Assembly: GCA_032622095.1 (NCBI GenBank)
Contig: CP136065.1
Coordinates: 155,871,577 to 155,935,576, forward strand
Source: Siphonodentalium dalli
Lineage: Eukaryota > Mollusca > Scaphopoda > Gadilida > Siphonodentaliidae
Length of the DNA: 64,000 bases
Direction of reading: 5' to 3'
This document shows, one piece after another, positions 33,610 to 46,269 of this stretch. Below the pieces are notes generated by a model. It saw only the letters and a program-made list of their open reading frames with translations, was not told where the DNA came from and did no database searches. A program made the translations under genes and the position numbers. How positions within the stretch are numbered: position 1 is the first letter of the stretch; every line of letters starts with the position of its first letter.

Positions 33610-35900
33610 CTTTATTTATATAGTAAGATAGGTGATCGTGGTATAAAGGTACTCAATCCGATTCGATGGTCTCTATATAATCAGATTCAACAACATTTTT
33701 AGAAATGCCGCTTCAGTTATCAGATTCGATTAATTGCACAAAAATAATGTTAACCACTGTCAACTATAGTATAAAATTGCCCGAAACTTGTTATTTATCA
33801 ACATGTTGTTTGACGAAATTTATCATCAACTTATCATAAACACAAAGCCTCTTGATTTTAGAGTTATCCATCTTCATCCGCAATTTGGTCCGAGACCGTC
33901 GGTTCGTCGACTTTTAATGGGTCACTGAGTCTCGATGGTGAAAAATAATAGATTTAAAAAATCGATATCTAATAACTCTGAGTTTTGAGGGACGCTTAAT
34001 CGGATTATGCATCTTTAAGATAAACAATGAAGGGGTCGAATTGGTGCAGAATACACTATAATTGTGTTCGGGAATAATCTGGTGTGAAGCTATATAAGAT
34101 GTATTTTCAATGTCGACAATTTGAATCTGGCTGTAAACAACTCGATGAAAGATTATAAGCGCGCATGTAAGCATATCTGCCACGAGGTAGAATATAATTT
34201 ATCTACCTGTTTGATTCGTCGGACTAGGATGGACTAGGATGCCATAAGGAAGTTATGTAAGTTCTGTTCATATTGTGTTAGCCACTTTTTAAATATTGTT
34301 GTATCTTGATTGGTTCCAATTAATTACATAAACATATAGTAAGCCGAGTTATCGTTAGTTCTTACTTTCAATCACAACCGGAAGTGACATTGGGGATGTT
34401 AAGTATACAACGAACTACGTAAACTATTCAATATCAGTTGCGGCTATTCGTAAATGCCAATATTTACAAATGCCATAAATTAAGAGTATCGATATAAATA
34501 TACCCACATCGCGATAATAATGTGGATATCGTATCGAAAACTTTTTGGTCATTCAGTAGCTGAGGCAAATGCTAATATTCATACACCTTTGCAGGGAAAG
34601 CATTTAATGGTTTATCGTGGAGTATTAGATAAGTTCAAAGACCTCAATGCAATGAAAATCCATACCGTTTTCAGATCTAGCTGGGCAGGACCTCAATGTC
34701 AATAGTGATGGAGAATTTGAACAGCTGACATCTTTACACCACTTGGTAATTTTGGTTATACCGTTTTTACCCCCACTCCCAGCACCACGAAAACACATTT
34801 TGCGAAAAAAAAAACACTGAATCATTTATTTCCGTGTCCTATATTTATATCAACGTAGGTCTCAAACCATCTGTGGTTTCCTTCAGTGCATTTTGGTATT
34901 CAAAATTTAAAGTAGGAAAGCTTTTGTCAGTTGCTCTTTTTAAAAGTTGTAGAAGCCGAGAAACAGCAACTAAGCAAACTGAGTCATCTTTGATTTTAAG
35001 GAAACACGATATGACAATTTTTGTTTTCTTAATATTGCATCACACCAGAGCTTGTAAGAAACTACATTGAAAATATGTTCACACAATGATAGCTTCCTCC
35101 ACACAGGAGATTGATGTATCAAGTTAGTCAACTCGTAACGTGCACATGAACACATTAATAAAACATTGATATCGGTCGATAGCATGCACTGTTTTAAATA
35201 ATATACAATCCTCTGGACAGTAACATTTTTTTATTCAACCTGTTCTCGTGAAAATAGTCGCAATAAGGGGTTATTTTGAATGTCGCATTTTCGGCCCATA
35301 TAGAGCATATTTAAATACGGAATTCAAAGTAAGCACATATAGTGCTTATTTAAATACGAAATAAGCCCATACTGACACTGTAATCTACTTTTTTCATCGA
35401 CACGACGTTTTAAGAGATTCGCGCTCTCTATAATTTGTTTTCACTGCAGCCCGCGGCATATAATATTGGCTTAAACCTATTTCACAAAAAATAAGTCCAT
35501 TACGAACCTATTTGCATGATTATATGTTGTTTTATTTCTGATTTGACCACTAACGTAATCCTATTTATTTCAGCACAGGAATCTAAATGAGAAGTGCCAT
35601 ATTTTTAATGGAAAACATATGCCATGGTAGCGATGTACACATTTAGTTCTCCAACATTATGGTGATGCTAATATTTAACTAGTTTTCCATTTGAATTGGA
35701 CATTACAATGAGCTTGATGCCTGAGGACTATCCATGTCTCAATTAAATTTAAGTATATGTGGTCAGTAAGATTCATATGCAACTGAGTGTTTGCCAATTA
35801 GTGTGATTTGAAGTAATCAAATACAACAACCTGTAATGCAAAGTACATTTCGCTAACTGTCCAATCTACAATTTCAGGTGGGTAAGTATGGTTAAATAAG
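33610..35900. other. Non-coding stretch, no gene recognised
   Basis: About 2.3 kb with no recognised gene. Plus-strand frames at 34520-34705 and 34834-35070 have mixed composition but no motif, no splice context I could defend and no partner in the window. A duplicated GGACTAGGAT lies at 34221-34240. Confidence 0.35.
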
Positions 35901-37940
35901 TAAGTGTGGTCTAATTAAGATCGATCGGTTGTTCACCCAGACCTGATGTTACACATCGATTTAGTACTGGTACTGCATTTTCTGTTATGACACTAGTTGA
36001 AAACGAAAGACTCATATCCGTGCTAGTGGCAAAGTTAAATTGTGTCAATGCCAGAGGTATATTCAGTTGTAAATAATGTGATTTTCTATTGCTTTTGTGT
36101 ATAACATGTGTCAACTCACCTTCTGGATCATTTATAGATCTCTTTCAGGTGTAATTACATTTGAGATTGACACGAATAAACGACAGGGTCAATGGGGAGC
36201 TAGTGGTACTGCATGGGGATATCAATTGGGCTACCAATACCCTGAATAAATGACCCCAGTCGCTGTTCCCGATACTTTTATGTATTAAATTTACTTTAAT
36301 ACTGGAACAAACTTAGTCATATTGATGTTTCTTAAATTTTCCAGATTGTCAGTCACGGGCACCATCTGTGAGTCACAGAAGTTACCGATGCATCAGAAGT
36401 TGAGACTTATGGGCCGGATTCGTCGTTTGAAAATCAAAAAGTTCCCAGGTTTTGAACTGGTGGAATATTATGGGAATTTATGGGCGGAGCCAGAGTAGAG
36501 ATTTGTGGCATGATCTTCATCATAATATGTTATCAAATTTGATTCATATAGCAATATAAGTTTAGGATTGCAAACTATGTGTATAGCATATCTGGTGTTG
36601 CAGTAGTATGGTTTTGGTGTCAAAATTAAAATGTTGAACCATTCAAATGAATTCGTAGAAACAACCAGTATTTGTGATTGCCACAAGCCAACCCCCCCCC
36701 CCCCCACCAAAAAAACAAGAAACACACAAGGTAGTTGTAAAAATCATATTGAATGAACATGTCCATATCTGAGCAAAGCTCGCGTGCGAATGAATCAACT
36801 GTGACATGATAACACCAGTCGGCAGCAGCCACTTAGACACGCCCTCTCTCTCGATAATTTACAGCTCCACCCTTTGATTGATTGTTTGGCAATTCTAAAC
36901 CGCAATGAAGAAAAGACGGATTCGTCATATCAAGTTTAGCCTCGGTAAAGCTGGTTTAGCTGGACCGCCGAATTAGATAGTTTAGTTTCCGGTTTAAGCT
37001 TATAAAACGCAAACAAAATATCGAAATTGACAAAAACTTATCCCCACATGCTTTATAGGTGTGAGCGCTTCTCGCTTATAAATTTCCAATCAAAATATGG
37101 TCGCTGTCGTAATTATTGATTTTCGCAATCAATAAAACGAGGCGGTCCGCATTAGGAAACTACGATTAATTATCTCGACGACACAGAGACACTATTGCTA
37201 AACCACTGGTCTGGCTGGACCAGGTTTAAACCAGATATGACGAATGCGTCACTTAGACCTGCGGTCGCGGGTTTAAACCACGGATTTTGCTGAGTCACGG
37301 CGGTTTAAACCTAGATGAATTTATAAAAAAATTTATATTAACTCAAAATTAGGATTTGGAATAGTTTGGAATAGAAATGATAGTTGTGATAGAACAAGTG
37401 ATTTCACAATTGTGATTCGTCCTAATGGTGTCTAATTTCTGAAGGATGATGAATATTCAGGCATTCTATGTCACCCAGAAGCTCTGCTCGACTCAGAAAA
37501 AGGAGTGGGCACTGCTGCACATTGAGGTGCTTCTACGCCATGTTGTTGGACTTGTAGTTCATGAATGTCACGTGGTAGAGAAATGGCAGGTCAACGGATT
37601 TTCATGCCATTGTTAGGAAGTACGCGAAAATCGTACCCCTCACCAGTATTTGTGAATTTACACAATGGCAGAAACACAACATTTATAGCACAAAACTAAA
37701 CACATTTATTATTTTCAAGCCCAAATGACATATTTTGTATGTAATTCAGTCTATTATCTCTTGATATGTTGAAGTTATGGATACTATTTCAGCAAATTTG
37801 TGGAAACTATGATATTGTAAAATCATTAAGTATGTATTCCATTATTTCTTAACTGGTATGTAGGATTCACCCCCCTGTGTTAACTTGTATTCGGCGACAG
37901 TGTTATTTGTATGTGTGGTCAGCACAATGATAATCTGTCA
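35901..37940. other. Non-coding stretch, no gene recognised
   Basis: No gene is recognised. The segment at 35925-35945 shares GATCGGTTGTTCACCCAGACCTGA with the 28.5-28.9 kb repeat. A run of C (36692-36705) followed by A marks a low-complexity site. At 36940-37310, GGTTTAGC, GGTTTAAACC-like words and GCTGGACC recur in both orientations and hint at a decayed TIR element. Confidence 0.35.
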
Positions 37941-38815
37941 TTATCCCCCGAAAACGAAGTTTGGCGGGATATATAAATGTGCTCCGTCCGGCCATGAGTC
38001 CGTCCATAACAACTTTGAAGCTCTATACATTGATCATCCTCATTTGTATTTTAATGATCTTCGATATGTTGAAGCAACGTGGGGGAAAGAATATTTACAA
38101 ACAGCGGGTTTTGTCGATTGATTTTCTCAGAGTTGCGGCCCTTATTATGTAAATGAGACTTATTGTGAAAATGTATTTTACTCTTTGCATGGCTAAATTC
38201 TTAGGGACACCCTAATTGCCACCTCATCACAAAACATCATATGGATCTTTGGGTTGGTCTCTAGATTGGCTCTATCAATGCCAGCAACCATCTTGTATAT
38301 CGGGAAATGTGTTTTTGTTTCATCCATGCATATAGCTCAACCATTAGTTGTAGGATCTAAATGAGATTTAGTATGGAGCGTCATCATAGTGAGTGCTTAC
38401 AAAATTGGGGCAGATGACGTTGTTCACTATTTCCATGTTGAGGTTATCCTTCTTTGTTTATCTGGAAATCATTTCTTTTTGTCTGCCCAAGCAGATATCC
38501 CTGGATTGCCATGGGTTGTCAGATCTGCGTGAAATTTCGTATTGATGTTTGCCACAATGAATACATTTAAAGGAATGCCAACTGGCATTGTTTGCATTTT
38601 CAATTTGCCTCGGTTATCGACCTTAGTTTGTCAATATTGGTTTGTCCGGTTGAAACCTCAATCAAATATGATTCAATTTCAAAATGCTTTGGTCTTCATG
38701 CATGTTTTATTTAGTTATCACAGGACAGATAAGACATAGCATATTTCGAGTTAAGCCACATAAAATGAATAAACCCCCACGTATACACATTGGCGGGGGA
38801 TAGTCTTGGCGGTGC
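37940..38815. repeat. Possible repeat element bounded by CCCCCG / GGCGGGGGAT
   Basis: The segment starts ATCCCCCGAAAACGAAGTTTGGCGGGATATA and a TCCGTCCGGCC motif, and ends ACACATTGGCGGGGGATAG. A related start (TTTTCGGGGGACTATAGAAA, then GGGCTCCGTCCG) occurs at 63620-63655. I recall similar GGGGGAYTATAG...TCCGTCCG repeats in mollusc genomes. Termini and coding capacity are unproven. Confidence 0.4.
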
Positions 38816-40081
38816 ACTTGTTGTTTCAATAGCTTGTCATCTCAAAATTATAGTATTATTCAGGGCACAGTATCCTACACATGGGACATAATAAGTACTA
38901 TAGCTGCTTCTAGAGTAAACTTCTACAATTGGCAAGTGACATTTCTAAATTTTAGGATAAAAACTGAACACGATTTTTTTAATAATAAATCCCTCAGTTA
39001 TTGACCGAGATACATTTTGTTTTAAACTTCAATGGCTCAGTATATGATCACATAATACTATACATGTACGTGAGTGCATGTATGTTGAACAATATTTGTT
39101 CATTTGGGTAAGCTTCTATCTTATTAGTCATACATGTATAACATATGTATAATGTCATGATATAAGGATTATGACGTATAAATGGAAGCCATGTTAATCT
39201 AGCTCTCTCAAATTGTTTTTCAATATTTTTGTTAAAAATATTAGATTTATACAACGAAAATTATTTCTTTGTTTCTGAAGTGTTTTCCAGATTTAGAGAA
39301 AAGAATAAAAATAGATAGCCTCCCCCCCCCTCTTCGCAAAATTAAGGTCCAGTTGAGAACATATATTTTAATTTTAATGGCCTTAGTTAGAGTTTATAAA
39401 CAGTGGCCAAATTTTTCTCGCCTAAAAATGACCAAATTCGACTTTGGTTCTTTTGACTGTAAGGCGACGATATAACAAAAAGGCGATGTTATAATTGGCT
39501 ATGTTAACTGAATAAGTTCATAATAACACCTAATATAATGTATAACAGGTAGGTAACAACGTCTATGCGGGAAGCCAGAAGGACGAATTGCAAAGAGATT
39601 ACATTTTTCTGTATGTATCTTACCTGTGACTTTTATCAATGGATTCTTCCTTTACAATCAATTGGTGAGATTCCTCTTGAGCGCTGTCCAAGTCCTTGAA
39701 TCTGATGATGCTGCCCCATGATAACACAAAGCCCGTGTGAAGCTCTGAGAATTCGTTTAAAGAATATGTTTTTTTTTCAGAATCGAATCAGGCATACACA
39801 TAATTAATACAAATGGTGAATACATTTGTTTATTCAGAATGAGGATTGGATATCAAGCCATAATGTTTATGTGTAGTCCGTCCCCACACGAACTCTGAAA
39901 ATCAATACTATTGACAACTTAATGTAGCAATAAGACAACCTGACATTTATAATATGTATAATTAGCGAACTACTAGGTACGAGGAAATCTATCCGCTGTT
40001 TTTGGCTCTAAATTTGAATTTGTTTAATCTCTTCACGCTGCACATAATGAAATGAAGACTCGTTTCTGTTTAAAGTTTAAT

Positions 40082-40306
40082 TTAAACAGTATTTATTCCA
40101 ATTATTACAATACGTGAGATATAAGAGATATACAATGTTAGATATCGTAGAACGGATTTGACATCAGGATTGTGATCGTAGTAGTCATTTCCGAGAACAT
40201 TACATAACACCCCATCCTGCAGAAATGTGTAATGTGGATTCGATGTGTCAACTAGTCTTGCAAATGGTAATCCACTCCACCAAAATGCTTTCAAACAATA
40301 GCACAA
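40082..40306 (-). CDS. Possible isolated exon, unknown protein
   Basis: The minus frame of 74 codons contains FWWSGLPFARLVDTSNPHYTF and DGVLCNVLGNDYYDHNPDV, which has the aromatic/acidic mix of a folded protein. It has no recognised family, no confirmed splice sites and no repeat partner. It could be an exon, an old gene fragment or chance. It lies 1 kb downstream, in transcription order, of the spliced remnant on the same strand (41270-43576), so a link is possible but unproven. Confidence 0.25.
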   Translation of the reverse strand: MCYCLKAFWWSGLPFARLVDTSNPHYTFLQDGVLCNVLGNDYYDHNPDVKSVLRYLTLYISYISRIVIIGINTV

Positions 40307-40309
40307 CGT

Positions 40310-41230
40310 GTCAAGTAAACATGTTGGAATTTTATTCTATAAATGCATATGGCCACGTCAATGAAGCCAAGGAAAAAATATGTGATGCGAAAATACATGT
40401 ACATGAAATTTCTCAGGTACATTAACATACATGTATAATACAGGCTTCATCGAACATTTGGAAACAATCTAAACAAATAACCCGGTGCTCGTGATCAGAC
40501 TTGCATGTATATAAGTCCCTTAAAAATTCAATTTACTTAGGTTTAACCTCTCCACTGTCACCATCTCATTGTATTAGACAAAATTTTAACTTGATACATG
40601 CTGTTGAAAAACAAATGTTGAATTTGTATTGAAACAAATAAAAACTGATACAAAATGAGAAGAAAATAAAATGAGAACACATAGAAACATAACAACTCAT
40701 AATTAACTTTTAGGCGAAAAAAGAAGTAAACAAATGAATTACAATTAAGAATAAATATTTACATCGTGTACAATACAGTTCCATTTGTACTGATTGTGAT
40801 ACAAGAACACCAACGGCTTCATCCCTGAAATTCATCAAATGAACCAATTTGATGTTATTCCTTTCTGCGATTTTTTTGCCCCAGTACACACAGTAATACT
40901 GCTGAATTGGTCTTTATACCATGGTTATGGGCCCAACATTTCCCAAGTTCACAAAACTGGTAGAGGTATTTTGATAGGCTTGGCTCATTTGTAATTCTTA
41001 TTCAATATTTGATTCAATTTGTGAATCTCGAACATGTTTCGATTTCATCGACTGTAAACCGACCTGATTCGCAAGACTGAATCATAAATGATTTTGCCGG
41101 TTACTCATGTGCCCAAGTATTCAGAGGTGTTATTTCATCTACCAAACGCATATTATGTAACATATGCTGAGGTACTTAGTTCATGTGTCTTCATTTTAAA
41201 TCAATTTGAAATGAATAAAATAAAAAGAAA
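40310..41230. other. Non-coding stretch, no gene seen
   Basis: AT-rich, no gene is recognised. On the minus strand this would be the downstream flank or a further intron of the 41.3-43.6 kb remnant. Confidence 0.4.
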
Positions 41231-41269
41231 ATTTGTAAAATATTTTTAAAATAATTTACCCCCGTTCAT

Positions 41270-41454
41270 CTGTACCGCCTTTGATTGCGATTGCAGTCAT
41301 CAACCGTTGAAATGCTGAAAGGTTGTTATAATGATTGTGCATCAGGATGCCGCGACAAGCAGCAAGAGGAAACATCATTGATTTGTAAAACTTTCTGTCA
41401 TTTTTTTATTGCGGAAGCACAACAGCACAGAACACATCGATCAGTTGTGGTAAT
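41270..41454 (-). pseudogene. Second exon, downstream copy
   Basis: It begins after TTTTGCAG at 41454. In the phase set by the donor at 41900 it reads LPQLIDVFCAVVLPQ, a stop, then KFYKSMMFPLAACRGILMH and LSAFQRLMTAIAIKGGTDE, ending at GGG/GTAAAT (41270). Its end is intact where the upstream copy has slipped, while the upstream copy is open where this one has a stop. Each copy has thus decayed independently. Confidence 0.6.
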
Positions 41455-41899
41455 CTGCAAAATTCCAGAAAATATATGTTGCAAACCTTAAGATATATGG
41501 ATAAAATCATATAACAATAACACGCTAGCTTGATCAGTGAGTTAAATAGACCATAATTCTCACATGTATCTACACAGTTCTCACATTCCATTCATCGTTA
41601 TTTCCAAATTGGCCAATTACGGTCCCGTGGACATGTGTAACTTTCAAGCTCCAACTTCAAGATAAATACATTATTACTAATTATCCCATTTGTAGCATTC
41701 CTGCAATAAAACAGATGACCAAACAGTAATCGATACAACTGTTACACTGACTTTATAGCATAAAATTATTTCACGAAAGAACAGAAATTTACCTGACATT
41801 TTCTCAAAAGGTCGGTATTAAACTTTTGTCATGTAACTATGCTAATCATCCCTATTGTCAATACCATATTCACTGACATATAACATATTTCTGATTTAC

Positions 41900-42198
41900 C
41901 TTTCGGGTATCTCTTGTATGATTTGAACTAAAAAGTCATCAATTGAAGCCTCTGGATTTTTGACTGGTCTGCATGTGAGAAGAATGGAAGAAAGTTGCAC
42001 AGCTCGTGATGTTAATGACCAATTTTGACTTCTGATGTCCTTTAACAATTGATGTTTGATCCATTGAGAAGCCGGTCATTTACAATTAAAAGTATATCAT
42101 TTGCTTCACATGTAGTATTTGCTACTGGCAGCTGCTTCTTAGTGAAATCACATACTTTGGGTCCAGATAGATGTGTGAAATAAGAATGATCTGCAATA
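41900..42198 (-). pseudogene. Duplicated 3' part of the first exon, downstream copy
   Basis: This copy keeps a better frame than its partner: ADHSYFTHLSGPKVCDFTKKQ, then EANDILLIVNDRLLNGS, one slip near 42065, then DIRSQNWSLTSRAVQLSS and ASIDDFLVQIIQEIPER. It ends at 41900 at the same AAAG/GTAAAT donor. It lacks the Cys-rich start, as expected of a partial duplication. Confidence 0.6.
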
Positions 42199-42225
42199 AT
42201 TAAAAATAGTTTTAAAATAATTTAC

Positions 42226-42421
42226 CCGTTCATCTATACCGCATTTGATTGCTATTGCAGTCATCAACCGTTGAAATATGATGCAAGGTTGTTATAATGC
42301 TTGTGAATCAGGATGCCGTGACAAGCAGCAAGAGGAAGCATCATCGATTTGTGAAACTTTTTGAACAGCGGAAGCACAACAGCACAGAACACATGGATCA
42401 GTTGTGGTAATCTGCAAAATT
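42226..42421 (-). pseudogene. Second exon of the Cys-rich remnant, upstream copy
   Basis: The acceptor TTTGCAG precedes 42421. Joined in phase 2 to the donor at 42892, the frame reads LPQLIHVFCAVVLPLFKKF, then PLAACHGILIHKHYNNL, before a one-base slip near 42270. The exon ends at 42226 at GG/GTAAAT. The phase agreement across the junction, seen identically in the second copy, is strong evidence for genuine exons. Confidence 0.6.
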
Positions 42422-42891
42422 CCATAAAATATATGTTGCAAATTTTCAAATATCTATGAAATCATATAACAATAACATAATATCTTGATCAGTGAGTTAA
42501 ATAGACAAAAGTTATCCAATTACGTGTGGTATCTACACATTTATCACATTCCATTCATCTTTAGTGCCAAATTAGTCAACTGAGATCCCGTGGACATGTG
42601 TAACTGTCATGCCTCAACTTCATGATAAATTCATTATTACTAAATATCCTATTTGTAGCATTCCTTCAATAAAACAGATGATCAAACAGTAATTGATACA
42701 ACTGTTACACTGACTTAAAAGCATAACATTATTTGCCGAAAGAACAGACATTTATCTGACATTTTCTCAAAAGGTCAGTCATTAACTTTTGTCATGTAAT
42801 TATGCTAATCATTCCTATTGAGCCATTCGTAAAGTTACAAAGCAAACCCTGTCAATATGTTCTTCACTGACATAACAAAAAAATTATTTAC

Positions 42892-43576
42892 CTTTCGAGT
42901 ATCTCTTTGATTTGAACTAAAAAGTAATCAATTGAAGCCAACTTTGACTTCTGATGTCCTTTAGCAATTGATTGTTTGATCGTTTGAGAAGCCGGTCATT
43001 TACAATAGAAAGTATATCATCTGCTTCACATGTTTTATTTGTTACTGCAGTTGCTTCTTAGTGAAATCACATACTTTGGGTCCAGATAGATGTGTGAAAT
43101 AACAATGATCTGCCCAGGTATGCATGTTTTCTTTTCCAATGGGAGTTGTTGCTCAGCTGCTCAATGATGACCGATTAGCCACAGCAAGAGGTTGCAAATG
43201 GAAGACGACTTTAATATCGTCCGCGACAGACCTGTAACAGGGGCACACTGGATATTGTAACCGTTTGGGGCGTTCTTGGTGAAAATAGTGCACATCTATT
43301 GCCACGAGTTGACAAATGAGTCGACACATGGACCTCACTTCTGTGAGAAACTTGAATGTTTTCATAACTGAACCATAACACGCACGACAGATGGTAGATT
43401 CCGGCGCGCAGAGACGTTGCAAATGACTCATTTTTCAAAAGCAGGCGGAGTGTATCAATGAATCCTTCATATTTACACTTCCGACCCTCTAACGAGTACT
43501 CGGTGTGGTAATTCTTCCCAAAACAAACGAAACATTCGACTTTCAACAATTTTTGAAGAGTTGTTTATTCCACCAT
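42892..43576 (-). pseudogene. First exon of a Cys-rich gene remnant, unknown family
   Basis: On the minus strand the ATG at 43576 (AAAATGG context) opens a frame with an early stop at codon 4. It then reads VECFVCFGKNYH with CKYEGFIDTLRLLLK, slips by one base in an A-run near 43435, and continues with LCAPESTICRACYGSVMK, EVRSMC and PVCPCYRSVADDIKVVFHL. The two CxxC pairs suggest a zinc-binding N-terminal domain. A TGA near 43150 interrupts, then PIGKENMHTWADH and YFTHLSGPKVCDFTKKQL follow. The exon ends at 42892 at a good donor (AAAG/GTAAAT). Stops and slips after TKKQL show decay. I do not recognise the family. Confidence 0.6.
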
Positions 43577-43619
43577 TTTGCTGGGGAAAACCCACACTAA
43601 ATATAGAATGCCGAAATTT

Positions 43620-44645
43620 GTATACGCCCTTTTGAAAACAGATCGTATTTTGTAATCAGTCTGTCTGTCCGTCCGTTAACATTTTTGGTTTTCGATTGAT
43701 AGCTCTAGTTTGGATTATTTGATCTGAACCAAAGTTGGTGTGTGTATTTCCCAGCTAATGATACAGGTCAATTTCGAATATGGGTTCCGTCCAATTAATT
43801 TAACATGAGTTACGGCCCTTTTGCGACTTAGAATTTGACCGTTTAAGATTTTTGGTTTCCGACCGATAAGTCCAGTTTGGATTATTTCCCAGCTAAAGAT
43901 ACATGACAAGTTCGAATATGGGTTCCGTCCAAATATTTGTACATGAGTTACGGCCATTTTTGTCCGCCGACCCAACGGGTTCGGAGGACTATTATAATCA
44001 GCCTGTGCGTGTGTGCGTGTGTGCGTCCGTCCGTCCGAGGTTTCCGGATGATAACTTTAGTTAGAGTGAACCAAATTAAATTAAATTTGGTATGTGGGTT
44101 TACTTGTAGAATAGACAGGTCAAGTTCGAATTCTGGTTCCGTCCGCCAATTTTTACCAGAGTTATGCCCCCTTTTCTATTTAGAATTTGACCGTCTGTTA
44201 ACATTTCTGGTTTCCGACCGATAACTCCAGTTTGGATTATTTGATCTGAACCAAAGTTGATATGTCTATTTCCGAGGTAACGATACAGGCCAAGTTCGAA
44301 TATGGGTTTCTTCCAATTATTTTTACATGAGTTACGGTCCTTTTTCAACTTAGAATTTGACCGTTTGTTAACAATTTTGGTTTCCGACCGATAACTACAT
44401 TTTTGATTATTTGATCTGAACCAAAGCTGGTGTGTGTATTTCCAAGCTAAAACTACAGGTCAAGTTCGAATATAATTTTCACACGAGTAACGCCCATTTT
44501 TCGACTTATAATTCAACCGCATTTTGGCATTGAAATTAGAGGTATATCAGATATTCTTCAAACGTAAGCTCAAAGTATTATTTTATTTTGTGGCAGTACA
44601 ATTCGAGATGGGCGTATTTCGCCACGCCCTAGCGATGCTCTTGTT
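43620..44645. repeat. Degenerate tandem repeat, ~150-200-bp units
   Basis: Units marked by CCGACCGATAACTCCAGTTTGG, ATTATTTGATCTGAACCAAAG, TGTGTATTTCC and CAAGTTCGAATATGGGTTCC recur from 43695 to 44480. A different start with GGAGGACTATTATAATCAG and GTCCGTCCGTCCG lies at 43990-44040. The block ends GCCACGCCCTAGCGATGCTCTT at 44620-44642. Minus frames inside (MAVTHVQIFGRNPYSN and similar) are simple read-through of the repeat. Confidence 0.85.
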
Positions 44646-44667
44646 AATAAGCTGGTATCCAGCCGGT

Positions 44668-44834
44668 GAAGTACAACTGGTGCGCTCTGGTAGAGACTGG
44701 TAATATATCTGGTTTGGTTTGGTGTGAAAACAAAGTCAGGATTCGGGGGGAAATTTTCGATGCGGATTACTGGTGGGATACAATTATCGACGAAGTCCTA
44801 TCCAAACTCTAACAGAGCGCACCAGTCATACTTC
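44668..44834. mobile_element. 167-bp foldback with ~25-bp arms
   Basis: GAAGTACAACTGGTGCGCTC at the left pairs with the reverse complement of GAGCGCACCAGTCATACTTC at the right, with a few mismatches. The spacer is unrelated to the flanking tandem repeats, so this is probably a short foldback element or an old TIR element remnant. Confidence 0.6.
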
Positions 44835-45204
44835 CTTTATGACTCGGTCACCACATGGGTACCATTTTATTAAACAATAATTCGGCGTCCTATAGTTAGC
44901 GTGGTTTTTCCCCCTACAACAATGGTTGAGAACACAACTCCTAAACATTCTTCGAAGTGGAATGTTTTGTCTGTTTTGGCAAATACCTTCACAAAAGCAC
45001 TAGCTAGTTTCCGTTGACAAAATGCCGCTGATTAATAATGAGATGACAGGTTCCAATAGACTGAACATATTTCCATACGAGAGTAGAGTAGTTTCACGTG
45101 TGTTTGTGTTTACAAACTAGCCGGATCACACCATTTCCCGAAATAGTACGCCTACTTGGATTATATCAGCGTTTTTAAAAACGGAACATGTTACGTTATT
45201 GGTT

Positions 45205-45565
45205 TGTCCGCCCGCCCCTCGTTCCGTCTGCTTTTAGTTTCCGGATGATAACTTTAGATAGTCCCAACCGAATGGAATGAAATTTGGTATGTGGGGTTAC
45301 TAGCACAAAATACAGGTCAAGTTACAATTCTGGTTCCGTCTGCCAATTTTCTCCTGAGCTATGTCCCATTTTTGTTCGAAATTTCACTCAATTTTCGTTT
45401 CTGGATAACTTTAATAAGTCTGAATGGAATAAATTGTGTATGTGAGTTTACTAGCCCAAAACACAGGTCAAGTTCGTATGTGGGTTCCGCACACCAATTT
45501 TCAGGAGAGTAATGGCCCTTTGTTAGAATGACAAATGGCGTATTTTTTGCCACGCCCTAGCGATG
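45205..45565. repeat. Second block of the 43.6-44.6 kb repeat family
   Basis: TTTCCGGATGATAACTTTAG, AATTTGGTATGTGGGGTTAC, ACAGGTCAAGTT and GGTTCCGTC repeat the phrases seen at 44040-44140. The block ends in the same GCCACGCCCTAGCGATGCTCTT (45551-45572). The two blocks are therefore copies of one composite repeat with a fixed 3' end. Confidence 0.85.
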
Positions 45566-45599
45566 CTCTTTTTCTAACTTAAGGTAGGGAATAATAAAG

Positions 45600-46260
45600 A
45601 CTTAATTTTTATTTTATGGGCTGACTAGGCATAACTCTTAGCATTGTTCGCTCGATGTATATATAGGAATATCGCGGAAGTACACACAATGGGCAAAATG
45701 TCACACGTGGAAGCGATGTTATCGAGTCACCAGGGGAGATAAACCCTGTGTGGAGTTTGGTTACTCCCATTTGTTAGACAGTCGTCATAATTATAGTACG
45801 AATCCGGTACGTCGAAATCACTTCCGGTATGATAATATTCACAGACGCGCAGATGGGAAAAGTGATAAATTATTTTGTTATCTATGCTTGTGGTCTATGG
45901 GCATGGACCTCCATTTCCGCTGTCGTTTGTTCTTACGTCACTATCGACCAACAAGAGAGAAAGCGTGGTCTTCTCGGTCGTGTTCCAGAGTGGCGGACAT
46001 GTTGTCATCAATATAATCTTTAGCAATTCCAACGTCTAAAATGTCATACATGAAACGTTGAATTTCATACATGAACCATTTGGTAACGTCGGATGAGTAA
46101 ACAGGTTGAGATAGTTTACAGACCAAGAGCTTCGATGAAAGTTTGAACTATGACAGGTCGCATCTGAAAAAAAAAGATTAAAATGACACTGAATCTCAAC
46201 TTGGAGAGGGGATAGTCCCATACCTTACAGTTAATGGCGCGATAATGAATGCGGACAGTT
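45600..46260. other. Non-coding stretch, no gene seen
   Basis: No gene is recognised. The overlapping frames at 45750-46023 are short and without motif. Confidence 0.4.
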
Positions 46261-46269
46261 TAAATGTTT

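Larger units (their letters stand above)
41237..43115. repeat. ~0.96-kb tandem duplication of gene exons and intron
   Basis: Copy 1 (about 41237-42198) and copy 2 (about 42199-43115) match end to end: ATAATTTACCC at one end, TGTGTGAAATAA and AATGATCTGC at the other. Matching exon edges lie 956 bp (41270 to 42226), 967 bp (41454 to 42421) and 992 bp (41900 to 42892) apart, showing indels. Divergence is clear (roughly 10 per cent by eye), so it is much older than the 47.5-51.2 kb duplication. Confidence 0.9.
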
